A DNA stretch of 49,041 nucleotides from an uncultured Clostridia bacterium (GTDB taxonomy: Bacteria > Bacillota > Clostridia > Christensenellales > Borkfalkiaceae). Of the stretch, positions 41,641 through 49,041 are shown piece after piece (the first letter of the stretch is position 1; the number at the start of each line of letters is the position of its first letter). The notes beneath the pieces were generated by a model that was not told the origin of the DNA, ran no database searches, and saw nothing but the letters and a program-made list of their open reading frames with translations. The DNA is taken from positions 1-49,041 of the forward strand of contig CALVHH010000013.1 in assembly GCA_944327465.1 (NCBI GenBank), read 5' to 3'. The translations under genes and the position numbers were made by a program.

Positions 41641-42357
41641 ATGCAAAAGAATGTCGGTAACGGAAGCTTGGATGCGTCCGTTAACTCTGAAAATACCGCA
41701 GTTACGGATGCGCACGCCGCATTCGTGCCCGCAAAAAAGCGATATGTCTATCGCTTTACAAAGCGCCTTCTGGATATAGTCTGTTCGGCGCTCTTTCTTG
41801 TCGTCTTTTCCTGGCTGTTTATAATAATTTCCCTCGCCGTAAAGCTCGGCGACGGCGGTAAAGTCATATACAGGCATCCCCGCATGGGCAAGGGAGGCAA
41901 GCCCATCTTCATTTCAAAATTCAGGAGCATGAAGCCCCATTCGGACAACCTCGAAGACATGCTCACGCCCGAACAGCTCGAACAGTACAGGCGCGAATTC
42001 AAACTCGATGACGACCCGCGCGTAACGAGGGTGGGCAGATTTTTAAGAAAGACCTCGCTCGACGAGCTCCCCCAGGTGTGGGATATCTTCGTGGGCAGGC
42101 TGTCGGTAGTCGGTCCCCGTCCCGTGCAGGAGGAGGAACTGCACGAAAAGTACGGCAGCGACGCCGCAAAGTTGCTCTCTGTCAAGCCGGGCATGATAGG
42201 CTGGTGGGGCGTCAACGGTCGCAGCAACGTCACTTACGAAAGCGGCGAGCGCCAGAAGCTCGAGCTCTACTATGTGGATAATTGCTCCATGCTGTTCGAT
42301 GCAAAGATATTTTTTAAAGCAATAATCTCCGTCATAAAGCGCGACGGGGCAAGGTGA
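41641..42357 (+). CDS. initiating sugar-1-phosphate transferase
   Basis: 238 residues of the bacterial sugar transferase domain (WcaJ/WbaP/EpsL type). It loads the first sugar-1-phosphate on undecaprenyl phosphate. A membrane helix (about 42-66) leads to the catalytic part with KFRSM (about 93-97), DDDPRVTRVGRFLRKTSLDELPQ, VGPRP and KPGMIGWWGVNGRS. Only the short form is present, with no four-helix Wzz-like N-domain. GGGAGG precedes the ATG. Confidence 0.93.
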   Translation: MQKNVGNGSLDASVNSENTAVTDAHAAFVPAKKRYVYRFTKRLLDIVCSALFLVVFSWLFIIISLAVKLGDGGKVIYRHPRMGKGGKPIFISKFRSMKPHSDNLEDMLTPEQLEQYRREFKLDDDPRVTRVGRFLRKTSLDELPQVWDIFVGRLSVVGPRPVQEEELHEKYGSDAAKLLSVKPGMIGWWGVNGRSNVTYESGERQKLELYYVDNCSMLFDAKIFFKAIISVIKRDGAR

Positions 42358-43139
42358 CGGTAAAATTTATGAAAGATATAAAGATAATGGTCGCCGCCCA
42401 CAAACAGTACCGCATGCCTGATGACGCAATGTATCTCCCCGTGCACGTCGGCGCGGCGCTGTCGCACGGCGACGCACTCCAAGGCATGCAGCGCGACGAT
42501 GCGGGCGATAACATATCGGCAAAGAACCGCAGCTATTGCGAACTCACGGCGGTGTATTGGGCGTGGAAAAATCTGCGCTCCGATTACATCGGGCTCGCGC
42601 ATTACCGCCGCCATTTCAGCGGCAGACTGTTCGGCGCCAAATTCAACAAAATACTTACGGGCAGCCGTGCGGATAAATTGCTTGCCGACTGCAAGGTGCT
42701 CCTTCCCAAAAAGCGCCGCTACTATATCGAAACCAACTATCAGCAATATGTTCACGCCCACCACAGCGAGGGCATAATGCTCGCCCGCGAAGTCATCGAT
42801 GAGCTCTGCCCCGACTATCTCTTGAGCTTTGATAAGGTCATGGGTCAAAGAAGCGGGCACCGCTTCAACATGTTCGTCATGCGCCGCGACATCTTCGATA
42901 AGTACTGCACGTGGCTGTTTGCCGTGCTGTTCACGGTGGAGAGCCGCCTCGATATATCCATGTGGAACGAGACCGAACAGCGCGTCTACGGCTATCTTGC
43001 CGAAAGGCTGCTGGATGTCTGGCTGACAAAGAATGCCGTCGCATACAGGGATATCCCCTATATGTTTATGGAAAACCAGCACTGGTGCTCCAAAATAATC
43101 AAATTTTTAAAGAGGAAATTTTCAAGCAAGCAGCAATGA
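42354..43139 (+). CDS. DUF4422 protein (putative glycosyltransferase), copy 1
   Basis: 261 residues. KIMVAAHKQYRMP opens the domain; DDAGDNISAKNRSYCELTAVYW and YIGLAHYRRHF are the family's signatures. DUF4422 proteins occur in capsule and exopolysaccharide loci and are assumed to transfer sugars, but activity is unproven to my knowledge. The GTG start gives a 4-bp GTGA overlap; an ATG at 42369 is the alternative. Confidence 0.88.
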   Translation: MTVKFMKDIKIMVAAHKQYRMPDDAMYLPVHVGAALSHGDALQGMQRDDAGDNISAKNRSYCELTAVYWAWKNLRSDYIGLAHYRRHFSGRLFGAKFNKILTGSRADKLLADCKVLLPKKRRYYIETNYQQYVHAHHSEGIMLAREVIDELCPDYLLSFDKVMGQRSGHRFNMFVMRRDIFDKYCTWLFAVLFTVESRLDISMWNETEQRVYGYLAERLLDVWLTKNAVAYRDIPYMFMENQHWCSKIIKFLKRKFSSKQQ

Positions 43140-44305
43140 CGTCGTATAGTCGCAAAAACGGGGCGATAATATTGTGCGCTGCATATTGCTTTATCGAGGT
43201 CCTGCTCAGCACCGAGCTTATATACCTCGTTCCCATGCAGTTGCTGTCGTTTTTAAAATATTGCGTGGCTGCCGTTATGGCGGTCTATGTCCTGTTTGAG
43301 CAGCGCAACGTAAAGCTCAACCGGCATCATCTGCCCGTAATGCTTTGCTTTGCGCTCGGCGCATTGGTAACGCTGTTTGCCCGCAGTCCGCACATACTTA
43401 TCCTCGTGTTCATGGTCGTGCTGCTGCGCGATTGCACCTTCGATGAAGTGTTGAAGCCCATGTTTTACATGCTGTGGGCGGCGTTCATATTCACCGTATT
43501 TATGTCCCTTCTCGATTTGTATCCAAACATCGAGTATGAAAGGAACGGCGAATGGAGGTTTGCCCTCGGCTTCGGCACGCCCACTCTCGGGCAGAGCGTG
43601 GTGCTCTTTCTCTTTCTTACAAAGTTCTATCTCTCCCGCAACTCAAAAAACGTGGCGTGGATAGTATTTTACCTGCTTCTTTCGGTTGTCGTATATATCT
43701 TCACCGCGGCAAGGACGGGCTTCTATCTTTCGTTGGCGGCTGTAGTGTTCATAGCCGCATACAAGCTTCTGTCGGGCAGGGCGACTTTCAAAAAATTGAG
43801 CTCGTCGTTTGCCGTTGCGCTGATTTCGGCTGTGCTGCCGTTCGCGTTTTTGCTGCTTACGCTGCTGCTCACAAAACTCTACGAAGCCGGCGTGCCGTTT
43901 GCCGTAAAACTCAACGCGCTTCTCAGTACGCGTTTGCTGTTGCAGATGAACGCCATTAACGAACGCGCCGTGACCCTCTTCGGTCAGAACATCGTCTGGT
44001 TCACTTCCGAAGGCATATATATCGGCATCGACAATTCCTATCTCTATCATCTTTATAACTACGGGCTGATCGTATTTTTCGGCGCTATGCTCGCCTACAG
44101 CTACATGCTCGTCGGCGCCTGGCGCAGGGGCGATTCCTGCATGATACTCATCTTCGTCATAATTCTCATCGACGCCATGGTCGAGCCGTACATGCTCGAT
44201 TTCAAATACAATTACTTTATCCTGTGTATCGGCGGCTATGTCCGCCGCCGCCTTTGTCAAAACAGCATGGCGGTGCGCGGCGTCCGTCCGCAAGGTGTGC
44301 AATGA
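43136..44305 (+). CDS. Wzy-like polysaccharide polymerase
   Basis: 389 residues with about ten to eleven membrane helices and a larger outer loop (about 280-310). AARTGF in the middle and the loop order resemble O-antigen polymerase/ligase proteins. It would join repeat units outside the membrane. I start it at the ATGA overlap with the DUF4422 gene; a longer upstream reading is not hydrophobic and is out of register. Confidence 0.72.
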   Translation: MTSYSRKNGAIILCAAYCFIEVLLSTELIYLVPMQLLSFLKYCVAAVMAVYVLFEQRNVKLNRHHLPVMLCFALGALVTLFARSPHILILVFMVVLLRDCTFDEVLKPMFYMLWAAFIFTVFMSLLDLYPNIEYERNGEWRFALGFGTPTLGQSVVLFLFLTKFYLSRNSKNVAWIVFYLLLSVVVYIFTAARTGFYLSLAAVVFIAAYKLLSGRATFKKLSSSFAVALISAVLPFAFLLLTLLLTKLYEAGVPFAVKLNALLSTRLLLQMNAINERAVTLFGQNIVWFTSEGIYIGIDNSYLYHLYNYGLIVFFGAMLAYSYMLVGAWRRGDSCMILIFVIILIDAMVEPYMLDFKYNYFILCIGGYVRRRLCQNSMAVRGVRPQGVQ

Positions 44306-45189
44306 ACAATGTAGCGGCTGTAGTCGTCACCTATAACAGGCGGCAACTGCTCAACGAAAACTTAACCTGCCTGCTCGCGCAGAGCCGACCCGTCGATATA
44401 ATCGTCATCGACAACGCAAGTACCGACGGCACTTTCGAAAGCCTTGGCGAGCTCATTGATTCGGGGCGGATAAATTATTATAACACCGGCTCCAACCTCG
44501 GCGGAGCGGGCGGCTTCAGCTTCGGCATAGAGCGTGCCGTCGAGCTCGGCTACGACTATGTCTGGGTCATGGACGACGACTGCATGCCCCGCGCCGACGC
44601 CCTCGAGCGGCTGCTTGCCGCGGGCGAGCGGCTGGGCAACTACGGCTTTTTGTGTAGTAAGGTGCTGTGGAAGGACGGCAGCGTCTGCACTATGAACGTG
44701 CCCCGCCGCACGCTTACAAAGCCATTAAAGGACTTTTCCGACGGCGAAAAGCGCGTCGTCATGGCTTCATTTGTCTCGCTGTTTCTGCGCGCCGAAGTGG
44801 TAAGAGAGAAGGGGCTGCCCATACGCGAGTTCTTTATATGGACGGACGACTGGGAGTACACCCGCAGGATATCAAAAAAATATCCCTGCTATCTCGTCGG
44901 CTCCAGCGTTGCGGTGCACAAGTCGCAGTCAAATATAGGCGCCAACATCGCAAGCGACAGCGCCGACCGGCTGCAAAGATTTTTCTATCTGTACCGCAAC
45001 GACGTCTATCTCTACCGCAGAGAGGGGGTAAAGGGCTTTTTATACGAGTGCTTCCGCCTTACGGCGCATTTTTTCAGGATTCTTTTAAAGGCGCCCGACA
45101 ACAAGGGCAAAAGGATAGCCATTATGCTGCGAGGCACGCGTGCAGGATTGGGGTTTAAACCGCCCGTGCGGTATGTTGAAGATAAATGA
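44302..45189 (+). CDS. GT2 glycosyltransferase, GlfT-like
   Basis: 295 residues of a GT-A transferase. VVVTYNRRQLL starts the fold; IDNASTDGT and MDDDCMP give the DxD-type metal site. NLGGAGGFSFG and the DDWEYTRRISKKYPCYLV block fit the galactofuranosyl/rhamnosyl group. With glf three genes on, UDP-galactofuranose is a likely donor, but this is inference. 4-bp ATGA overlap with the polymerase gene. Confidence 0.87.
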   Translation: MNNVAAVVVTYNRRQLLNENLTCLLAQSRPVDIIVIDNASTDGTFESLGELIDSGRINYYNTGSNLGGAGGFSFGIERAVELGYDYVWVMDDDCMPRADALERLLAAGERLGNYGFLCSKVLWKDGSVCTMNVPRRTLTKPLKDFSDGEKRVVMASFVSLFLRAEVVREKGLPIREFFIWTDDWEYTRRISKKYPCYLVGSSVAVHKSQSNIGANIASDSADRLQRFFYLYRNDVYLYRREGVKGFLYECFRLTAHFFRILLKAPDNKGKRIAIMLRGTRAGLGFKPPVRYVEDK

Positions 45190-46298
45190 AGATATTGCAG
45201 ATGTTCGGCGAACCCGTCTCTCACGGCGGGCAGGAAGCCTTTGTCATAAACATGCTCACACACATGCCTTCCGACGGCATGACTATCGATGTGCTCACGC
45301 CCTACTATTGCGACAACGAGCACTACCGCGACATAATCGAAAGCCGCGGCGGAAAGCTTTACTGCCTCGGCATGAAGTTTGAGCCCGGCGGCAGCAGGCT
45401 CAACCTCATCGCTCCGCTCAAAAAATTTTTGTCGGGACACGGCTACGATGTCATCCACATTCATTCGGGCAGCACTTCCGTGCTCGCCGAAGGCGCCCGT
45501 GCGGCGCAGTCTGCGGGCATAAAAAAGATAATAGTTCATTCCCACTGCGCGGCTGAAAAATTTACGTTGAGGCACGCCGCCGTAAAATTCGTCATGAATG
45601 CGGTAATGTTCGGCTGTCCCACGCACTATGCAGCGTGTTCGCGCATTGCAGGGCAGTCAAAATATCCCCGCCGCATAGTCAAAAGGCGGCTCATAATACT
45701 CAAAAACGGCGTCGATACTCAAAAATTTTCATTCGACGCTCAGATGCGCTCATACATGCGCGGCAGGTTGAATATCCCTGAGAACGCCGTCGTTCTCGGG
45801 CACGTAGGCAGGTTCTCCTATCAAAAAAATCACGAGTACCTGCTGTCCGTGCTCGCGGCGGTGCGCATCCGCGGCATCGACGCCAAACTTATGCTCATAG
45901 GCTCGGGTGAAAACATGCAGAACGTCATATCGCTCGCGCAAAAGCTCGGGCTGTCGCAGCACGTAATGTTCATCGGCAACGTCAATAACGTCAACGACTA
46001 CATGCAGGCGATGGATGTCTTTTTGCTGCCCTCCCGCTTCGAAGGGCTTCCCATAGTCGGCGTCGAAGCTCAGGCGGTCGGGCTGCCCTGCATTTTTTCT
46101 TCGGCAGTAACCAATGAGGTCGCTCTCACCTCCAATGTCTGCTATCTGCCCGCCGACGGCGCATCCGTCGGGCTCTGGGCGGATAAGGTTTTGCAGTTTG
46201 CCGATAAATGGGGCGCCGATAATACCGCTTCGCTCAAAAATGCGGGGTTCGATGTGTGTCGTACCGCAGATATCCTGCGCGATATCTATCTCAGTTAA
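45186..46298 (+). CDS. GT4 glycosyltransferase (EpsF-like)
   Basis: 370 residues, GT-B fold. The N-domain has the GGQEAFVINML acceptor-side loop; the C-domain has GHVGRFSYQKNH and the donor-binding RFEGLPIVGVEAQAVGLPC. It resembles retaining GT4 enzymes such as EpsF of Bacillus. ATGA overlap with the GT2 gene. Confidence 0.9.
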   Translation: MKILQMFGEPVSHGGQEAFVINMLTHMPSDGMTIDVLTPYYCDNEHYRDIIESRGGKLYCLGMKFEPGGSRLNLIAPLKKFLSGHGYDVIHIHSGSTSVLAEGARAAQSAGIKKIIVHSHCAAEKFTLRHAAVKFVMNAVMFGCPTHYAACSRIAGQSKYPRRIVKRRLIILKNGVDTQKFSFDAQMRSYMRGRLNIPENAVVLGHVGRFSYQKNHEYLLSVLAAVRIRGIDAKLMLIGSGENMQNVISLAQKLGLSQHVMFIGNVNNVNDYMQAMDVFLLPSRFEGLPIVGVEAQAVGLPCIFSSAVTNEVALTSNVCYLPADGASVGLWADKVLQFADKWGADNTASLKNAGFDVCRTADILRDIYLS

Positions 46299-46312
46299 TA
46301 TGGTGCAAAAAG

Positions 46313-47056
46313 ATGCAAGAACAGCTTAAATTATTTGTCGTCGCCCACAAAAAGACTGAAAACGTCCCCGCGGGCAGAACGCTTATCGGCGTCGGCGCCG
46401 ACGGTGCAAATATAGGTGCCGACTGCAGCGACGGTACGGGCGACAACATCTCGTCAAAGAACGCCTCGTACTGCGAGCTGACCGCGCTCTATTGGATATG
46501 GAAGAACACCAAAGAGGAGTATGTCGGGCTCGAACATTACCGCCGTTTTTTCTTTACACGCGGACAGTTGTTTGCCCGCCCCATGCGGCGCGAAAGCATG
46601 CTTAAGGTGCTCGCTTCGGGAAAGATAATAGTTCCCAAGCCGCACAAATGCCCTTCCACGGTAGCAGCCGACTATGCCGAAAATCACAGCGCCTCCGACC
46701 TTGAGCTCTGCCGCGACATAATATCTTCGCGCTGTCCGCAGTATCTCGGCGCATTCGATGCCGTTATGAACTCGTCGTCTTACAGCCTTGCCAACATGTT
46801 CGTCATGCCAATGCCGCTGATGAACGACTACTGCGGCTGGCTGTTTCCCATCCTGTTCGAAGCCGAAAAGCATATTGATATTTGTGCAAAGGACAGCTAC
46901 CAGCGCCGCGTTTTCGGATTTCTTGCCGAAAGGCTTTTCAATGTCTGGCTGGCATATAAAAAGGTCGATGTCTGCTATGCGCCCGTCTACAACGTGGGCG
47001 ACTGCCCCATCCTGGTGCGCATAAAGGGCAAATTATCGCAGCTTAGGAGAAAATAA
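46313..47056 (+). CDS. DUF4422 protein (putative glycosyltransferase), copy 2
   Basis: 247 residues, a diverged paralogue of the protein at 42.4 kb: LFVVAHKKTE, GDNISSKNASYCELTALYW, YVGLEHYRRFF and RRVFGFLAERLFNVWL align block by block. Two copies in one locus imply two linkages or an acceptor difference. The start at 46313 has a weak ribosome site (GGTG). Confidence 0.87.
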   Translation: MQEQLKLFVVAHKKTENVPAGRTLIGVGADGANIGADCSDGTGDNISSKNASYCELTALYWIWKNTKEEYVGLEHYRRFFFTRGQLFARPMRRESMLKVLASGKIIVPKPHKCPSTVAADYAENHSASDLELCRDIISSRCPQYLGAFDAVMNSSSYSLANMFVMPMPLMNDYCGWLFPILFEAEKHIDICAKDSYQRRVFGFLAERLFNVWLAYKKVDVCYAPVYNVGDCPILVRIKGKLSQLRRK

Positions 47057-47062
47057 GCGAAT

Positions 47063-48190
47063 ATGTACGATTATCTCATAGTTGGCAGCGGGCTCTACGG
47101 CGCCGTGTGTGCGCATGAACTCAGCAAGGCGGGCAAAAAGGTGCTCGTCATCGACAGGCGCCCGCACATAGCGGGCAACGTCTATACCGAGCGCATCGAA
47201 GGTATAGACGTTCACGAGTATGGCGCACACATATTCCATACCTCCGATAAAGCGATATGGGAGTATGTAAATGAATTTGCCGAATTCAATAACTTTATAA
47301 ATTGCCCCGTGGCAAGGTATATGGACGAATGTTATAACCTGCCCTTCAACATGAACACGTTCACAAAGCTGTGGCGCGACGTGTTTACCCCCGCCCAGGC
47401 GCAGGCAAGGATAGCCGAAGAAATAGGCGAAAACTATAAAAGCCGGCCCGCCAATCTCGAAGAGCAGGCAATCAATCTCGTCGGCAAAACCATATACGAA
47501 AAACTTGTAAAGGGCTACACCCAAAAGCAGTGGGGCAGGGACTGCAGGGAACTGCCCGCCTTCATCATCCGCCGTCTGCCCGTCAGATTCACGTTCGATA
47601 ACAACTATTTCAACGACCGCTACCAGGGCATACCCGTAGGCGGCTACACAAAGCTGGTCGCAAATATGCTCGGCACGGTCGAAGTGCGCCTCGGCTGCGA
47701 CTTTTTTGCGCACAGGGACGAACTTGTTGCCTGCGCCAAAAAGGTCATCTACACCGGCGCAATCGACGAGTTTTTCGGCTACAGGTACGGAGCTCTGGAA
47801 TACCGCTCAGTCAGGTTCGAAAACGAGCTTTTGGATATGCCCAATTTTCAGGGCAACGCAGCCGTAAACTATACCGACGGCGAAGTCCCCTGGACAAGGA
47901 TTATAGAGCACAAGTGGTTTACGTTCGGCAGGGACGAAGAGGGCAACGAGCTCAAAAAGACGGTCATCAGCCGTGAATACAGCTCGGAGTGGAAGAGGGG
48001 CGATGAACCATATTATCCCGTAAACGATGCAAAGAACGGCGAGCTCTACGAAAAGTACAGACAGCTTGCCGAAGCCGAGGAAAATGTCATATTCGGCGGC
48101 AGGCTGGGCAGCTACAAGTATTACGACATGGACGACGTCATCGCCGCAGCCTTAAATGATATCCGCACGGAAATTGCTTTGTTGAAGTGA
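47063..48190 (+). CDS. glf: UDP-galactopyranose mutase
   Basis: 375 residues, FAD enzyme that contracts UDP-galactopyranose to UDP-galactofuranose. The nucleotide-binding GSGLYGAVCAHEL (8-20) and IDRRPHIAGN (about 29-38) lead to EYGAHIFHT and the mobile-loop WGRDCRELP. Length is typical. It supplies galactofuranose to the GT2 enzyme. It follows the second DUF4422 gene by 6 bp. Confidence 0.96.
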   Translation: MYDYLIVGSGLYGAVCAHELSKAGKKVLVIDRRPHIAGNVYTERIEGIDVHEYGAHIFHTSDKAIWEYVNEFAEFNNFINCPVARYMDECYNLPFNMNTFTKLWRDVFTPAQAQARIAEEIGENYKSRPANLEEQAINLVGKTIYEKLVKGYTQKQWGRDCRELPAFIIRRLPVRFTFDNNYFNDRYQGIPVGGYTKLVANMLGTVEVRLGCDFFAHRDELVACAKKVIYTGAIDEFFGYRYGALEYRSVRFENELLDMPNFQGNAAVNYTDGEVPWTRIIEHKWFTFGRDEEGNELKKTVISREYSSEWKRGDEPYYPVNDAKNGELYEKYRQLAEAEENVIFGGRLGSYKYYDMDDVIAAALNDIRTEIALLK

Positions 48191-48197
48191 GTTCAAA

Positions 48198-49041
48198 ATG
48201 AATTTTAAAAGGGTGTTGATAAAATTATTTGGTTACCCGTACAGTATGGTAAGGTTTTTTGCGAAGGTCGAAGGAGCTACAAGGTTTCGCAAAGATTTGC
48301 TGTGCAAAAGGCGCGCTTTTGAAAGTGCGCACGAGTACCAAAAGGTCAAACTCACCTGGTTTTTGAAAAAGAAGTATAAAAAATATATAATTGCCGTAAA
48401 GGAGCAATTGGATAATACCTACGATAAGTTGCCGCATAAATGCGGCGATACCGTATGGGTATGCTGGTTGCAGGGATTGGATAACGCTCCCGAAATTGTT
48501 AAGTTGTGTTGTGATTCTATTGTCGAAAAGCTGGGCGATCTTCGCAAGGTCTGCTTTTTAGATAAAAGCAATTATAAAAATTACATCGCCTTGCCCGATT
48601 TCGTAGAAAAAAAATATAGCGACGGGGTAATTAGCGACGCACAGTTCACCGATTTGCTTCGGCTTGCATTGCTGACGGAGTACGGCGGAACGTGGATAGA
48701 TGCAACTATTATGTGCACGGATAAATTGCCTGACTATATGCTTGACAGCGAATTGTTTTTGCCGTGCACTTCGATGTGGGAAACATATCAGCTTGCATTC
48801 AGGGTCGAAAGTTATTTTATCACCGCATACAGCAACAATAAAATCCTGTCCATGGCTTTGAAACTGGCATATAAATACTGGAGCGATTATAATTTTATCG
48901 CAGAGTATCTGCTTATTTATTCGTTTATCGAAATTGCCATAGAGCTCTACGGCGACGAGTGGGAGAAGGTGCACCCGTTCCCGCGTGCCGATATCAATCT
49001 TCTGCAGGAGTGGTTCGAAAGAAAATACGACAAGCAGATTT
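48198..49041 (+). CDS. capsular polysaccharide synthesis-type glycosyltransferase (cut by window end)
   Basis: At least 281 residues, open at the right edge. VWVCWLQGLDNAPEIVKLC and LLTEYGGTWIDATIMC match the Caps_synth/GT32-like group with its DxD-type site. The gene is clearly more A/T-rich than its neighbours and uses TTG, TTA and AAA codons often, which suggests a separate origin. ATG lies 7 bp after glf, without a strong ribosome site. Confidence 0.85.
   Translation, partial: MNFKRVLIKLFGYPYSMVRFFAKVEGATRFRKDLLCKRRAFESAHEYQKVKLTWFLKKKYKKYIIAVKEQLDNTYDKLPHKCGDTVWVCWLQGLDNAPEIVKLCCDSIVEKLGDLRKVCFLDKSNYKNYIALPDFVEKKYSDGVISDAQFTDLLRLALLTEYGGTWIDATIMCTDKLPDYMLDSELFLPCTSMWETYQLAFRVESYFITAYSNNKILSMALKLAYKYWSDYNFIAEYLLIYSFIEIAIELYGDEWEKVHPFPRADINLLQEWFERKYDKQI

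Overview
The window looks like a chromosomal segment of an anaerobic Bacillota, class Clostridia, probably an uncultured gut lineage. This rests on the mcsA-mcsB-clpC operon, the secG-rnr-smpB order, a DUF1540 protein, formate-tetrahydrofolate ligase, the GGGtGRT/IscU-like pair, consensus sigma-A promoters (TTGACA-17-TATAAT) and strong GGAGG ribosome sites. Codon use is GC-leaning but rich in AUA and AGG. The genus is not resolved. I see no rRNA, tRNA, CRISPR array, transposase or phage gene.

Layout. 1-2.0 kb: IscU-like scaffold and GGGtGRT protein (minus). 2.2-6.2 kb: mcsA-mcsB-clpC protein-arginine phosphorylation and proteolysis operon (plus), without ctsR. 6.3-7.7 kb: glyS (minus). 8.0-11.3 kb: fhs and glnS (plus). 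11.4-12.1 kb: a small Cys-rich DUF1540 protein and rplI. 12.2-15.2 kb: NUDIX, LemA and DUF2207 genes (minus). 15.5-18.1 kb: UDP-sugar pyrophosphorylase and an HtrA-like lipoprotein protease (plus). 18.2-24.5 kb: EamA transporter, secG, rnr, smpB, metY and metA (minus). 24.9-31 kb: gpmI, tpiA and pgk (minus), with a lipoprotein and an MFS transporter lying between gpmI and tpiA. 31.1-37.1 kb: one long plus-strand unit of tyrA, a Bax-inhibitor-1 protein, a small beta-barrel candidate, an MBL-fold protein, a Rho homologue, obg and yigZ. 37.3-38.4 kb: a GNAT-like protein. 38.6 kb to the right edge: an exopolysaccharide locus.

How the genes work together. mcsA/mcsB/clpC mark and unfold damaged proteins. 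MetA carries the glutamate linked to acetyl-CoA use and sits with O-acetylhomoserine sulfhydrylase, giving a direct route to homocysteine. The exopolysaccharide locus has a fused Wzz/tyrosine kinase, its PHP phosphatase, an initiating sugar transferase, a Wzy-like polymerase, GT2 and GT4 transferases, two DUF4422 proteins, UDP-galactopyranose mutase and a capsule-synthesis-type transferase cut by the window end. Glf plus a GlfT-like GT2 suggests galactofuranose in the polymer.

Most notable points. (1) The Rho homologue at 33.8-35.2 kb has lost the Walker A lysine and the catalytic glutamate yet keeps its RNA-binding half, so it looks like a non-hydrolysing Rho paralogue. (2) Two diverged copies of one structured element lie directly after the stop codons of gpmI and pgk; the paired stem differs in sequence while short blocks are conserved. 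This is a candidate undescribed structured RNA or palindromic repeat family. (3) The exopolysaccharide tyrosine kinase has a glycine-less P-loop.
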